Below, piece after piece: positions 43,814 through 53,624 of a DNA stretch of 64,000 nt. The notes beneath the pieces were generated by a model that saw nothing but the letters and a program-made list of their open reading frames with translations, was not told the DNA's origin and searched no databases. Numbering within the stretch: the first letter of the stretch is position 1; every line of letters starts with the position of its first letter. This stretch comes from Metabacillus niabensis (GTDB taxonomy: Bacteria; Bacillota; Bacilli; Bacillales; Bacillaceae), in assembly GCF_902829255.1 (NCBI RefSeq), contig NZ_CADEPK010000012.1, positions 1 to 64,000 on the forward strand. Reading direction: 5' to 3'. The translations under genes were made by a program, and so were the position numbers.

Positions 43814-44554
43814 ATGAAAAGAGTTTTACCAAAACCATTTACATTTGAAGGCGGAGAAAAGGCAATATTATTATTACACGGCTTTACAGGAAATACAGCA
43901 GACGTTCGGATGCTTGCACGCTTCTTAAATGAACGTGGCTATACTTGTCATGCCCCACAATATAAAGGACATGGTGTTCCACCTGAGGAGCTAGTTCATA
44001 CAGGTCCGGAAGTTTGGTGGCAGGATGTGATGGAAGGCTATGAGCATTTAAAAAATCTAGGGTTTGAACAAATTGCAGTGTGTGGCTTATCATTAGGCGG
44101 TGTGTTTTCGCTAAAATTAGGCTACACTGTACCTGTAAAGGCGGTTATTCCAATGTGTGCACCGATGTACATCAAAAGTGAAGAAGTGATGTACCAAGGT
44201 GTCCTTGATTATGCGAGAAATTATAAGAAGTTTGAAGGGAAATCACCTGAAGTAATCGAGGAAGAAATGAAGGAATTTGCAAAAACTCCGATGAATACAT
44301 TAAAAGCTTTACAGGAGCTTATTGCAGATGTTCGGAAAAATGTTGATATGATTTATGCACCGACATTTGTAGCGCAAGCACGACATGACCACATGATTAA
44401 TACAGATAGTGCAAATATTATTTATAATGAAGTCGAAACAATCCAAAAGGAACTAAAGTGGTATGAGGAATCAGGCCATGTTATTACATTAGATAAGGAA
44501 CGTGACTTGTTACACGAGGATGTGTATCAATTTTTAGAAAAACTTAACTGGTAA
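43814..44554 (+). CDS. yvaK: Carboxylesterase YvaK
   Basis: This 246-residue alpha/beta-hydrolase has nucleophile Ser93 in GLSLGG, an oxyanion segment [14 protein letters not shown], and a C-terminal His in [13 protein letters not shown]. It closely matches the Bacillus carboxylesterase group (YvaK, Est30) that cleaves short- to medium-chain esters. GGAG precedes; the ATG at 43814 is preferred over the adjoining GTG. It lies 12 bp before rnr, as in B. subtilis. Confidence 0.94.
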   Translation: MKRVLPKPFTFEGGEKAILLLHGFTGNTADVRMLARFLNERGYTCHAPQYKGHGVPPEELVHTGPEVWWQDVMEGYEHLKNLGFEQIAVCGLSLGGVFSLKLGYTVPVKAVIPMCAPMYIKSEEVMYQGVLDYARNYKKFEGKSPEVIEEEMKEFAKTPMNTLKALQELIADVRKNVDMIYAPTFVAQARHDHMINTDSANIIYNEVETIQKELKWYEESGHVITLDKERDLLHEDVYQFLEKLNW

Positions 44555-44566
44555 AGGAGGATTTTA

Positions 44567-46906
44567 ATGGAGTCGGAAATTAAAGTACATATAGATAAGC
44601 TTCTTGCATTCATGAAGGAAGAAGCGTATAAACCGTTAACTGTTCAGGAGCTTGAAGAAGCCTTCGGAATAGAAGATTCGGCGGAATTTAAAGATTTTGT
44701 CAAAGCGTTAGTTGCGATGGAAGACCAAGGGCTTGTTGTAAGAACAAGAAGCAATCGTTACGGCTTACCGGAGAAAATGAACTTATTAAAAGGAAAGCTG
44801 ATAGGTCATGCGAAGGGCTTTGCGTTTTTAGATCCGGAGGATCCGAGTCTTGATGATGTATTTATACCACCAACTGAGCTGAAAACAGCGATGCATGGAG
44901 ATACCGTTCTTGTTAGAGTAAGTGCGGAAACGTCAGGCTCAAGACAGGAAGGAACCGTCATCCGGATTATCGAACGTGGTGTGAAGGAAGTCGTTGGGAC
45001 ATATACAGAAAGTAAAAACTTCGGATTTGTCATTCCAGATGATAAAAAGATCATCAATGATATCTTCATCCCGAAAAATGCAGCAAATGGTGCGATTGAA
45101 GGGCATAAAGTTGTTGTGAAACTAACGACATATCCAGAAGGACGTATGAGTGCTGAAGGAGAAGTTATTCAAATTTTAGGTCATAAAAATGATCCAGGTG
45201 TTGATATCTTATCGGTAATTCATAAGCATGGCCTACCTGGACTTTTTCCTGAAGAAGCGCTACAGCAGGCAAATGATGTACCTGATACAATTCATGAGGA
45301 TGATTTAAAGGGACGTCGAGATTTGCGAAATGAAGTCATTGTAACGATCGATGGCGCTGATGCAAAGGATTTAGATGATGCTGTAACCGTACAAAAACTA
45401 GAAAATGGCCACTATAAGCTAGGAGTTCACATTGCTGATGTTAGTCACTATGTGACAGAAAACTCACCAATTGACAGGGAAGCATTAGAGCGTGGGACAA
45501 GTGTCTATCTTGTAGACCGTGTTATTCCAATGATTCCACATCGCCTTTCTAATGGCATTTGTTCATTAAATCCTAAGGTCGATCGTTTAACATTATCATG
45601 TGAAATGGAAATTGATGAAACTGGGACTGTCGTAAAGCATGATATTTTCCAAAGTGTCATAAAAACGACAGAAAGAATGACCTATTCAGATGTGAGAAAA
45701 ATCCTAGAAGATCGTGATGAAGAGGTTATGAAAAAGTATGAAGCGCTTGTCCCAATGTTTGAGCAAATGGGAGAGCTTGCGCAAATTCTTCGCACAAAAC
45801 GGATGAATCGTGGAGCGATTGACTTTGATTTTAAAGAAGCAAAGGTATTAGTTGATAAGGAAGGAAATCCTTATGATGTTGTCATTCGCGAACGTTCAGT
45901 TGCTGAGCGTCTTATTGAAGAATTTATGCTTCTTGCAAATGAAACTGTTGCCGAGCATTTCCATTGGATGAATGTTCCATTTATTTATCGTATCCATGAG
46001 GATCCGAATATGGAAAAGCTACAACGATTCCTTGAGTTTATTACGAATTTTGGCTATACAGTCAAAGGAACGGCAAATGACATTCATCCACGTGCCCTCC
46101 AAAATATTTTAGAGGAAGTACAAGGGACACCAGAGGAAACGGTAATTTCAACGGTGATGCTTCGTTCAATGAAGCAAGCTAAATATGACCCAGCAAGTCT
46201 TGGTCACTTCGGATTATCAACTGAATTTTACACGCATTTTACATCACCAATTCGCCGTTATCCAGACTTAATCGTTCATCGTTTAATTCGAACTTATTTA
46301 ATTGAAGGAAAGGTTGATGAGGAAACTCGTTCAAAATGGGCAGAAAGTCTTCCGAATATTGCTGAGCATGCTTCCAATATGGAACGAAGAGCGGTTGAAG
46401 CAGAGCGTGAGACAGATGAGCTGAAAAAGGCTGAATTCATGCTTGATAAAATTGGTGAGGAATATGATGGAATGATCAGTTCAGTGACAAACTTCGGAAT
46501 GTTTGTTGAGCTGCCTAATACAATCGAGGGACTAGTCCACGTTAGCTATATGACAGACGATTATTATCGCTATGATGAAAAGCATTACGCGATGATTGGT
46601 GAACGCACAGGTAATGTCTACAGAATTGGCGATGAAATTACAGTCCGCGTTGTGAATGTCAACAAGGATGAACGTTCGATTGATTTTGAAATAGTTGGCA
46701 TGAAGGGTACGAGAAGACGACCTGAGAAGGAAATAAAAAAGGTGATTATCGCAGGCAAGGGTGGACGTAACGGAAGCCAAAGCAAAAGCCGTGGCGGTGG
46801 CAAGACCTCTGAGAATGAGGAATGGTCAACACGGCCACCTCGGAAAAAGAAGAAAAAGCATTTTGAAAACGCACCAAAAGCGAAGCGGAAAAAGAAGAAG
46901 CGTTAG
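44567..46906 (+). CDS. rnr: Ribonuclease R
   Basis: This 779-residue 3'-5' exoribonuclease degrades structured RNA and works with trans-translation. Order of parts: N-terminal winged helix, two cold-shock domains ([22 protein letters not shown] is the first), RNB catalytic domain ([12 protein letters not shown] with the metal Asp residues), S1 domain ([19 protein letters not shown]) and a Lys/Arg-rich tail ([20 protein letters not shown]). AAAGGAGG precedes the ATG. It lies upstream of smpB and ssrA, its functional partners. Confidence 0.97.
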   Translation: MESEIKVHIDKLLAFMKEEAYKPLTVQELEEAFGIEDSAEFKDFVKALVAMEDQGLVVRTRSNRYGLPEKMNLLKGKLIGHAKGFAFLDPEDPSLDDVFIPPTELKTAMHGDTVLVRVSAETSGSRQEGTVIRIIERGVKEVVGTYTESKNFGFVIPDDKKIINDIFIPKNAANGAIEGHKVVVKLTTYPEGRMSAEGEVIQILGHKNDPGVDILSVIHKHGLPGLFPEEALQQANDVPDTIHEDDLKGRRDLRNEVIVTIDGADAKDLDDAVTVQKLENGHYKLGVHIADVSHYVTENSPIDREALERGTSVYLVDRVIPMIPHRLSNGICSLNPKVDRLTLSCEMEIDETGTVVKHDIFQSVIKTTERMTYSDVRKILEDRDEEVMKKYEALVPMFEQMGELAQILRTKRMNRGAIDFDFKEAKVLVDKEGNPYDVVIRERSVAERLIEEFMLLANETVAEHFHWMNVPFIYRIHEDPNMEKLQRFLEFITNFGYTVKGTANDIHPRALQNILEEVQGTPEETVISTVMLRSMKQAKYDPASLGHFGLSTEFYTHFTSPIRRYPDLIVHRLIRTYLIEGKVDEETRSKWAESLPNIAEHASNMERRAVEAERETDELKKAEFMLDKIGEEYDGMISSVTNFGMFVELPNTIEGLVHVSYMTDDYYRYDEKHYAMIGERTGNVYRIGDEITVRVVNVNKDERSIDFEIVGMKGTRRRPEKEIKKVIIAGKGGRNGSQSKSRGGGKTSENEEWSTRPPRKKKKKHFENAPKAKRKKKKR

Positions 46907-46914
46907 TTTGAATC

Positions 46915-46944
46915 CAAAGCTGGCACAGATAAGTGTCAGCTTTG
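46915..46944 (+). terminator. Terminator-like hairpin after rnr
   Basis: AAAGCTGGCAC pairs with GTGTCAGCTTT around AGATAA (one G-T pair), followed by GTTT. The tail is weak, so readthrough into smpB is possible. Confidence 0.65.
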
Positions 46945-47044
46945 TTTAGTGATTTGAGAAATTGCATAAATATTGAGTATCCGCCCATTTTTTGTTAAAA
47001 TAGAAGCTATCGCACAAGACTTCGTAATGAAGGGAGGAATAACA

Positions 47045-47515
47045 ATGCCTAAAGGAATGGGAAAAACCGTCGCTCAAAACAAAAAAGCGAATCATGATTT
47101 TGCAATTGAAGAAACATATGAAGCTGGCATTGTCCTTCAAGGTACTGAAATTAAATCAATTCGTAATGGCCGCGCGAATTTAAAGGATTCCTATGCTCGA
47201 ATTGAACGTGGTGAAGTATTCTTATACAATATGCACGTTAGTCCGTATGAACAAGGGAACCGATATAATCACGATCCGTTACGAACTAGAAAATTGCTGT
47301 TGCATAAAAAGGAAATAGCAAAACTTATTGGGGTAACGAAGGAAGAAGGCTATACACTCGTCCCATTAAAAATGTATATTAAGAACGGTTATGCAAAGGT
47401 ATTAATCGGTCTTGGTAAAGGGAAAAAGAAATACGATAAGCGTGAGGACTTAAAGAAAAAAGAAGCTAAACGTGACATCGAACGTGCCTTTAGAGAACGT
47501 CAAAAAGATTATTAG
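47045..47515 (+). CDS. smpB: SsrA-binding protein SmpB
   Basis: This 156-residue protein binds the tRNA-like part of tmRNA and carries it into stalled ribosomes. The conserved core [29 protein letters not shown] and basic C-terminal tail [22 protein letters not shown] are present. The ATG at 47045 has GGAGGGA upstream and gives the usual [18 protein letters not shown] start; an earlier in-frame opening at 46973 lacks one. Confidence 0.97.
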   Translation: MPKGMGKTVAQNKKANHDFAIEETYEAGIVLQGTEIKSIRNGRANLKDSYARIERGEVFLYNMHVSPYEQGNRYNHDPLRTRKLLLHKKEIAKLIGVTKEEGYTLVPLKMYIKNGYAKVLIGLGKGKKKYDKREDLKKKEAKRDIERAFRERQKDY

Positions 47516-47663
47516 GAAAAACCTTACAATTGCATTTTTGTCCATGTTTGTTATAATAGATTTTGTAAGACAGTCACTTACAAACATAAAAACTTCATAA
47601 GCAATTAAGCTTATTTACTCTTTTTACTCCCGTATTCCCTAGCTGGTATATACGGCTTATCAT

Positions 47664-48026
47664 GGGGACGTTACGGATTCGACAGGGGTAGATCGAGCTT
47701 AGGTTGCGGGCCGAAGGGATCGTCTTCGTAAAAACGTCACGCCAATAATAACTGGCAAATCTAACAATAACTTAGCTTTAGCAGCTTAATAACTGCTTAG
47801 CTGTTCCTCCCTCCATCGTCCATGTGGTAGGGTAAGGGACTCACTCTTAGTGGACTACGCCTAATTCCTCCGTCTGGGGATGAGGGAAGAGACCAATCAG
47901 ACTAGCTGCTCCGACGCCTGTCGATAGGCATAAGAGTTAGCGAATCCGCAAATATATCGACTACGCTCGTAGACGCTTAAGTGGCGATATTTCTGGACGT
48001 GGGTTCGATTCCCACCGTCTCCACCA
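47664..48026 (+). ncRNA. ssrA: Transfer-messenger RNA
   Basis: The 5' end GGGGACGTTACGG and 3' end GTCTCCACCA form the tRNA-like acceptor, with the T-arm GTGGGTTCGATTCCCAC and an encoded CCA. The tag frame GGC AAA TCT AAC AAT AAC TTA GCT TTA GCA GCT TAA starts at 47754 and encodes GKSNNNLALAA after the tRNA-borne alanine. The tag ends in the LAA degron. Directly follows smpB. Confidence 0.97.
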
Positions 48027-48049
48027 AATACATAATTTGGTGGTTTTTT
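48021..48049 (+). terminator. Terminator of ssrA
   Basis: CCACCAAAT pairs with ATTTGGTGG around ACATA, followed by TTTTTTT. The left arm includes the CCACCA end of the mature tmRNA, so 3' processing must remove the rest of the hairpin. Confidence 0.92.
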
Positions 48050-48418
48050 TATTTTAGGCATATTTAGCTCAATTTATTTGTTTTTCCCATTGGGTTGCTT
48101 TTTCCGTATACAATTAAATGTTTCTGTGCAAAATAATTTTTAAGAATGACAAATCCCAATGCTTTGTAACACGAAAGATGTTAAAGTGAAAAAATCTATC
48201 GCAACTTCTCGGACATATTCCACTCAACTTTTGCCGCTTGAGCTACTACCAAATAACCCTTTTGCTAAATACAAAACGTTTTAGGAATATTTTGCATTAA
48301 TCAATATGAGTGAAATGAAAATTTCACAGGAGAGTTAGAGCAATTAGTGTATTCAATTGTAAAAGCTCAATAAGAAAACCAGCTATAGCTGTTTTTGAAA
48401 ATTTTTTAGAATATCAAG
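48050..48418. other. AT-rich gap between ssrA and the PadR gene
   Basis: No ORF with a ribosome site and no recognised repeat. A short palindrome CAGCTATAGCTG (48380-48391) followed by TTTTTG could be a weak terminator. This is where conserved synteny with B. subtilis ends; tmRNA genes are common insertion sites, but I see no integrase or attachment repeat. Confidence 0.4.
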
Positions 48419-48447
48419 TTGACACTCTTGCTACTCGGTGATACAAT
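48419..48447 (+). promoter_or_regulatory. Promoter of the padR-ABC transporter operon
   Basis: TTGACA (48419-48424), 17 bp, TACAAT (48442-48447). A candidate operator AGTAAGCAATAC begins at 48456, right at the expected start point. Confidence 0.8.
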
Positions 48448-48455
48448 GTACTTGT

Positions 48456-48527
48456 AGTAAGCAATACTTAATAGCGGGATATCTTGAAAAAGCTATTCAT
48501 TAAATATTCCTCGGTACTAAGTGATAC
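48456..48527 (+). promoter_or_regulatory. Candidate PadR operators
   Basis: AGTAAGCAATAC (48456-48467) and ACTAAGTGATAC (48516-48527) share ASTAAGYRATAC. A third copy, ACTAAGTAATAC, lies at 49388-49399 before the ABC ATPase gene. Their position near the promoter of a PadR-type regulator suggests autoregulation; binding is inferred. Confidence 0.45.
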
Positions 48528-48564
48528 TGAATATAAGTCAGACAGAATAGAGGAGGCACAGAAT

Positions 48565-48885
48565 ATGGAAAATTTAACGGAAATGCTGAAGGGTTCGTTA
48601 GAAGGCTGCGTTCTAGAAATCATCAGCCGCCATGAAACCTATGGCTATGAGATTACCCGCAGACTGAACGATCTTGGGTTTACCGAAGTTGTGGAAGGGA
48701 CGGTTTACACAATCCTCGTGCGATTAGAAAAGAAAAAACTAGTGAATATTGAAAAAAAACCGTCAGATATGGGACCACCTCGCAAGTTTTACACACTTAA
48801 TGAGGCTGGCCGCAAGGAGCTTGAATTGTTTTGGGAAAAATGGGATTATGTATCATCAAAAATCAATGTCTTGAAGTCAAGTTAA
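48565..48885 (+). CDS. PadR family transcriptional regulator
   Basis: This 106-residue winged helix-turn-helix protein has the typical PadR block EIISRHETYGYEITRRLNDLGFTEVVEGTVYTILVRLEKKKLV and the wing DMGPPRKFYTLNEAG. PadR proteins usually repress adjacent transporter genes and are released by the exported compound. GAGGAGG lies before the ATG at 48565; an upstream TTG at 48484 would swallow the operator and lacks a ribosome site. First gene of a four-gene drug-export-like operon. Confidence 0.9.
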   Translation: MENLTEMLKGSLEGCVLEIISRHETYGYEITRRLNDLGFTEVVEGTVYTILVRLEKKKLVNIEKKPSDMGPPRKFYTLNEAGRKELELFWEKWDYVSSKINVLKSS

Positions 48886-48957
48886 CTGCATAAGATATTC
48901 CGTCAGATATTAATCGAGTGTCTTGTTCAGTTTAATAAAAAAAGGAGGAAAAATGAT

Positions 48958-49302
48958 ATGTTGGAAATGTTCAAAAAAATGATTGGTGATAAAAAAGAGT
49001 ACAAAATGATGATGGCACGGGTTGAAGCCCTTCCAGAGGATTACCAGTATGTATTTAAAAAAATTCAAAACTACATGTGGAATTTCTCATCTGGAAATGG
49101 GATGGATATGCTACACATGCAGTATGAACTAATCGATTTGTTCGAGGCAGGTGCGGCAGAAGGCAGACAAGTGCTAGAAATTACCGGAGACGATGTGGCT
49201 GCCTTTGCTGACGAACTAGTAGCAAACGCTAAAACGTATGTCGCAAAGTATCGTGAAGATTTGAATCAGAGCATCATGAAACGTTTGGGAAAAAATAAAT
49301 GA
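48958..49302 (+). CDS. DUF1048 family protein
   Basis: This 114-residue, mostly helical protein (EMFKKMIGDKKEYKMMMARVEALPEDYQYVFKKIQNYMW near the N-terminus) is of the DUF1048 type, often found beside PadR regulators. Function unknown. AAAGGAGG lies before the ATG at 48958; another ATG at 48953 is out of frame and soon closed. Operon context suggests an accessory role in sensing or export. Confidence 0.75.
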   Translation: MLEMFKKMIGDKKEYKMMMARVEALPEDYQYVFKKIQNYMWNFSSGNGMDMLHMQYELIDLFEAGAAEGRQVLEITGDDVAAFADELVANAKTYVAKYREDLNQSIMKRLGKNK

Positions 49303-49468
49303 AATAAAATCAATAGATAATACTGACTGAATAGCTGGTTACAAATGTATTACTACCTTCGTTATTCAGTTATATTTTAAATCTAGTACTAAGTAATACA
49401 GATTATCAGTGAGACTAAATAGGGGAGTATAAGCAAGCTAATTACGTATTTATAAGGAGGAAAAAAGC

Positions 49469-50230
49469 ATGAGTAATGCAGTGATTTCTGTAATAGGGTT
49501 AAAAAAATCATTTAAAGACAAGGAAGTTTTAAAGGGAGTAGATTTTGAGGTGCGACGTGGCGAAATTTTCGCACTCCTTGGCTCTAATGGAGCCGGCAAG
49601 ACGACAACGGTCAACATCCTTTCGACGTTGATGAAGCCCGATGGCGGTGAAGTAGGAATTAGCGGATTTGATGTACAGCGTCAACCGGACCATGTTCGTC
49701 AGAGCATCAGCCTGACAGGGCAGTTTTCGGCTTTAGATGGCATGCTTAGCGGGCGAGAAAACCTAATCATGATCGCCAAGTTGCGGGGAGTTTCTAATCC
49801 CGCTCAGGTTGCCGACAATCTGCTTGCAAGATTCAGTCTTACCGATGCGGCTAACCGCAGAGCGGACCAGTATTCTGGCGGGATGAAGCGCCGGCTTGAT
49901 ATCGCCATGAGTCTAATTGGGACGCCATCAGTCATTTTTCTCGACGAACCGACGACAGGGCTTGACCCAGAAGCGCGGATTGAAGTCTGGGATACTGTCA
50001 AGGAGCTTGCCGACGGCGGTACAACGATCTTGCTGACGACCCAGTACTTAGAGGAAGCGGAACAACTAGCGGATCGTATCGCCATTCTGCATGGCGGAAA
50101 AATCATCACGACTGGTACACTTACTGAACTCAAAAAGATGTTCCCACAGGCGAAAGTGGAGTATATCGAGAAGCAGCCGACGTTGGAAGAAATTTTTCTC
50201 GCAATTATCGGCAATAAGGAGGAGATATAA
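49469..50230 (+). CDS. ABC transporter ATP-binding protein (DrrA-like)
   Basis: This 253-residue ATPase has Walker A GSNGAGKTT near residues 38-46, signature YSGGMKRRLDIAMSL, Walker [16 protein letters not shown] and the switch His replaced by LLTTQYLEEAE (Gln, as in DrrA-type drug exporters). AAGGAGG precedes the ATG. Codons here are visibly richer in G and C (GCC, GGC, CTG) than in the neighbouring chromosome, consistent with horizontal acquisition. Two bases before the permease gene. Confidence 0.9.
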   Translation: MSNAVISVIGLKKSFKDKEVLKGVDFEVRRGEIFALLGSNGAGKTTTVNILSTLMKPDGGEVGISGFDVQRQPDHVRQSISLTGQFSALDGMLSGRENLIMIAKLRGVSNPAQVADNLLARFSLTDAANRRADQYSGGMKRRLDIAMSLIGTPSVIFLDEPTTGLDPEARIEVWDTVKELADGGTTILLTTQYLEEAEQLADRIAILHGGKIITTGTLTELKKMFPQAKVEYIEKQPTLEEIFLAIIGNKEEI

Positions 50231-50231
50231 A

Positions 50232-50981
50232 ATGAAAAGCAAAACAGGTGTATTATTAGGACGTTTAATGCGCAATATCATGCGCAGCCCAGATACAATT
50301 ATTACGGTGGCGATTACACCGATTATGATGATGCTACTATTTGTCTACGTATTTGGCGGCGCAATCGAGACAGGGACAGATAACTATGTCAATTATTTAT
50401 TGCCAGGAATATTGCTAATGGCTATCGCATCTGGTGTCGCATACACGTCGCTGAGGCTGTTTAATGATGTAAAGAGCGGGCTGATGGCACGTTTCATTAC
50501 AATGCCTATTAAGCGCTCATCGGTATTGTGGGCTCACGTGTTGACCTCGCTTGTTTCCAATGCGCTTACGGTTGTAGTGGTTATCCTCGTCGCACTCTTG
50601 ATGGGATTCCGTTCTAGCGCGGATATCCTTGATTGGCTCGCTGTAGCTGGGATACTCGGTCTGTTTACGCTGGCATTGACATGGTTAGCGGTCATTCCTG
50701 GATTGACAGCGAAGTCTATGGAAGGGGCAACAGCTTACTCGTACCCGCTGATTTTCTTACCGTTTATCAGTTCGGCATTTGTCCCTACAGAAACGATGCC
50801 AAAAATTGTCCGTGTGTTCGCAGAGAACCAGCCTGTGACTTCAATCGTGAACTCGATTCGTGCTCTCTTGTATGAAGGGTCAGTTGGCAATGGTATCTGG
50901 ATCGCTCTTGTCTGGTGCGTCGGCATCATGATAATTGCTTACTTCTTCGCAAGTAAAGTCTTTAAACGCCAGTTAGGATAA
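50232..50981 (+). CDS. ABC-2 type transporter permease (DrrB-like)
   Basis: This 249-residue protein has six hydrophobic segments and the ABC-2 pattern with a conserved MARFITMPIKRSSVLWAHVL loop and the final block ENQPVTSIVNSIRALL. It would pair with the ATPase upstream to export an amphipathic compound, possibly an antibiotic. GGAGGAG precedes the ATG at 50232; a longer reading from 50091 lies within the ATPase gene in another frame and is not used. Confidence 0.88.
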   Translation: MKSKTGVLLGRLMRNIMRSPDTIITVAITPIMMMLLFVYVFGGAIETGTDNYVNYLLPGILLMAIASGVAYTSLRLFNDVKSGLMARFITMPIKRSSVLWAHVLTSLVSNALTVVVVILVALLMGFRSSADILDWLAVAGILGLFTLALTWLAVIPGLTAKSMEGATAYSYPLIFLPFISSAFVPTETMPKIVRVFAENQPVTSIVNSIRALLYEGSVGNGIWIALVWCVGIMIIAYFFASKVFKRQLG

Positions 50982-50996
50982 AGTCTATAACATAAG

Positions 50997-51041
50997 AAAC
51001 TATGGATTACATGTCAGTTGGAATGTGATTCATAGTTTTTT
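50997..51041 (+). terminator. Terminator of the PadR-ABC operon
   Basis: AAACTATG pairs with CATAGTTT, extended by GATTACAT/ATGTGATT with a mismatch, followed by a T run. Confidence 0.85.
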
Positions 51042-51262
51042 AATTGAAGGAAAATACTAAAGTTAGATATGCTCGATTTAAGTTAAAAAAATCATGAATA
51101 GAAATAGGTACAAGAGGTTTACTAAATAAAAGTAACGAAACAATTTTAGAGGAAATGGAAGAGATAATTTTAAATTTTTTAATGGTAGGCTTTTCATCGG
51201 AAAACTTAACAAATTATTGTGCTGAAATGATCTTGGACTTTTTAAGTTTACAGCAAACAGAT
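51042..51262. other. Spacer with no supported gene
   Basis: A plus-strand frame of about 80 codons crosses this stretch and the adhA terminator, but it has no ribosome site, and its last part is antisense to adhA. I see no promoter or repeat in it. Confidence 0.4.
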
Positions 51263-51267
51263 AAAAA

Positions 51268-51300
51268 GGATGTCTCAAAAGCTAAGCATTTGGACATCCT
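51268..51300 (-). terminator. Terminator of adhA
   Basis: On the minus strand GGATGTC pairs with GACATCC (loop with a small inner AAATGC/GCTTT pairing) and is followed by TTTTTATC. Confidence 0.8.
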
Positions 51301-51334
51301 CAAAATGACTATTAGAAAATATCATTTGCGAAGG

Positions 51335-52375
51335 TTACATTGTACTTGTGTCAATTACGAATCGATACTTCACATCAGAAGCTAGCACGCGTTTGTAAGC
51401 TTCGTCAATTTGATCTGCCGAAATGACTTCAATTTTAGGGGTAATGTTATGTTTTGCACAGAAGTCTAACATTTCCTGAGTCTCACGGATTCCTCCTATC
51501 ATTGACCCCGCAAATGAACGGCGATGACCGATGAGAGACATTACATTTAGTGACAACGGTTCGCCAGGAGCACCGACATTAACAAGTGTTCCGTCAAGAG
51601 TGAGTAATGAGAAATATGCATCGATGTCAATCTTTGCACTTACCGTGTTAATAATTAAATCAAAAGTTCCGGCAAGTTTCTTGAAGGTTTCTGGATCGCT
51701 TGTGGCATAATAGTTGTTTGCGCCAAATTGCAAACCATCCTCCTTTTTCTTCAATGATTGTGACAGTACAGTGACATCAGCACCCATTGCATGGGCAATT
51801 TTGACTGCCATATGACCAAGACCGCCCATACCAACGACCGCTACCTTCTTACCTGGACCAGCACCCCAATGGTTTAGTGGCGAATAGGTCGTAATACCTG
51901 CACAAAGTAATGGTGCTGCGACATCAAGCTCAATGCTATCTGGAATTCTAACTACGAAATCCTCTGTTACGACAATGTGGGTAGAATAGCCACCTTGAGT
52001 AGGCTCGCCGTATTTGTCAACACCAGCGTATGTAGGGATATTTCCTTTAAGACAATATTGTTCTTCTCCTTTACGGCAATTTTCGCACTCACCACAGGAA
52101 TCAACCATACATCCGACCCCGACTCGGTCACCGACCTTGTACTTTGTAACCTCTTTACCAATTTCTGTGACAATTCCTGCAATTTCATGTCCAGGTACGA
52201 GTGGATAGTTTACGGCACCCCATTCTCCATGGGCAGTGTGAATATCAGAATGGCATATGCCGGCATATTTAATTTCAATCAGAACATCATGTGAATCAAG
52301 ATCGCGTCGTTTAATTTCTGCAGCTCTAAACGGTTTGTCTGGTCCGTCCACAGCTCGTGCTTTAGCAGTTATCAT
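51335..52375 (-). CDS. adhA: NAD(P)-dependent alcohol dehydrogenase (AdhA-like)
   Basis: This 346-residue zinc medium-chain dehydrogenase has catalytic zinc ligands in GICHSDIH and VPGHEIAG, four structural-zinc Cys in [17 protein letters not shown], and the nucleotide motif [13 protein letters not shown]. It is of the cinnamyl-alcohol/YahK type and strongly resembles B. subtilis AdhA, which is induced by aldehydes through the MerR-type regulator AdhR. AGGAGG precedes the ATG. The promoter upstream has the matching MerR architecture, but no adhR gene is next to it in this window. Confidence 0.92.
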   Translation of the reverse strand: MITAKARAVDGPDKPFRAAEIKRRDLDSHDVLIEIKYAGICHSDIHTAHGEWGAVNYPLVPGHEIAGIVTEIGKEVTKYKVGDRVGVGCMVDSCGECENCRKGEEQYCLKGNIPTYAGVDKYGEPTQGGYSTHIVVTEDFVVRIPDSIELDVAAPLLCAGITTYSPLNHWGAGPGKKVAVVGMGGLGHMAVKIAHAMGADVTVLSQSLKKKEDGLQFGANNYYATSDPETFKKLAGTFDLIINTVSAKIDIDAYFSLLTLDGTLVNVGAPGEPLSLNVMSLIGHRRSFAGSMIGGIRETQEMLDFCAKHNITPKIEVISADQIDEAYKRVLASDVKYRFVIDTSTM

Positions 52376-52495
52376 TCATAAAACCTCCTATAGTTTATAT
52401 CTTTCAAGAGAATGCGTTTGTACAGGGGATAGCTTTAAAACCTCAGGTTGTATTTCTTTTAGTCATTTCTATCCCTTTTTTTCTCTTGTAATACA

Positions 52496-52526
52496 ATGTT
52501 AATCCTTATAGTTAACTCTAAGTCAA
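52496..52526 (-). promoter_or_regulatory. MerR/AdhR-type promoter of adhA
   Basis: On the minus strand TTGACT (52526-52521), a 19-bp spacer and TAACAT (52501-52496). The spacer holds the dyad CTTAGAGTTAACTATAAG (52522-52505), with half-sites CTTA and TAAG around AGTTAACT. A long spacer with a central dyad is the hallmark of promoters activated by MerR-family proteins. Confidence 0.85.
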
Positions 52527-52849
52527 GAGGTTGGCTTGAATTTTTTTGAATTTTTCTCATTGTATTGTATCGAAACAAGCTTCAATTTTCTGGCTTTTAT
52601 AATGGGGGTGGAAGGGTGAAACTTCCAAGAACAGATACTGTCTTGTTAATTTCTTGCTCATTGCTAATGCCCGTTATAGCCCCATTTCTAAAATGATAAT
52701 AGGAAAATGGTTATAAAGGAAAAAAGTAATAATTGAAATTGAATTTTAGAGATTACATCTAATTGTTTGAATAGATAGATTTCCTCCGCTTTAAATAGGA
52801 ATAAACGTTCAAGAATAAATGAATACTATCAAAAACAGGAGGAAATATT
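52527..52849. other. Spacer before the first CBO0543-type gene
   Basis: The only coding hint is a 26-codon hydrophobic frame from GTG 52616 with GGAAGG just upstream; it is too short to call. AGGAGG near 52838 serves the next gene. Confidence 0.35.
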
Positions 52850-53446
52850 GTGGACGGAGACCAAATAAAAGTAATTGAGCAGCTTAGAAAGGCAGAGATT
52901 GAACAAAGCGATCGGTGGATAAATTATTGGCACGATTATTCTAATATATCTACTTGGCAATTCTGGGTTGTCCTTGCGATGTTTCTACTTCCTTTAGTAC
53001 TATTAATTCTCTTTATCGATAGAAGGAAAATGTTCCAACTAGGGTTTTATGGATACAGTGTTCATGTATTCTTCGCTATTATCGATTCATTTGGAGTCTT
53101 AAGGGGATTATGGACATATCCTTATAAAATGCTTCCATCCCTTCCAGCTAGTGTTGCCCTTGATTCCTCATTTGTTCCTGTAGCCTATATTCTTCTTTAC
53201 CAATATACGATTAACAAAGAGAAGAATTATTATATTTGGATGCTGCTTCTCTGTGTGGCCTTTGCCTTTTTTGTTAAACCACTTATGGTAGGATTTGGTT
53301 TATTTCGTTTTGGGGGTAATGAGAACTTTTTAATGCTATTTTGGGGGTATGTTGCTGTAGGGCTTATAGCAAAATGGATAAGTGATGTATTTGGAGTGCT
53401 TCTTAAAACAAAGAAATGGAGTTTCTATCATAAATACTTTAAATAA
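52850..53446 (+). CDS. CBO0543-type membrane protein 1
   Basis: This 198-residue protein has a polar N-terminal segment of about 35 residues and then five or six hydrophobic segments. The block STWQFWVVLAMFLLPLVLLILFIDRRK and the pattern of aromatic-rich loops fit the CBO0543 family of uncharacterised Firmicute membrane proteins. GTG start with AGGAGG upstream. Followed by DUF3231 and another CBO0543-type gene. Confidence 0.7.
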   Translation: MDGDQIKVIEQLRKAEIEQSDRWINYWHDYSNISTWQFWVVLAMFLLPLVLLILFIDRRKMFQLGFYGYSVHVFFAIIDSFGVLRGLWTYPYKMLPSLPASVALDSSFVPVAYILLYQYTINKEKNYYIWMLLLCVAFAFFVKPLMVGFGLFRFGGNENFLMLFWGYVAVGLIAKWISDVFGVLLKTKKWSFYHKYFK

Positions 53447-53624
53447 ATTGAGATTGGCTAAATGACTTTTTAACAATAGAGTAGCGATGCTTCAGGTACC
53501 GAAGGATCGTTATTTAGTTATGCAGATTACTTAAATACAATTAAAACATCTATACCTTTAATGAAGAGAATATAAATTTTAAGAAAGGATGATACTATAA
53601 AAAAATGAGATGAAGGAAGTTACT

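Noticed and set aside
51155-51385. Plus-strand ORF of 76 codons after the ABC operon
   Set aside because: No ribosome site at usable spacing, it runs through the adhA terminator and then antisense into adhA. It could be a gene remnant, but nothing recognisable supports it.
52616-52696. 26-codon hydrophobic frame starting at GTG with GGAAGG upstream
   Set aside because: Too short, with no promoter or terminator around it. The ribosome site overlaps the start closely, so it is left as a remark only.
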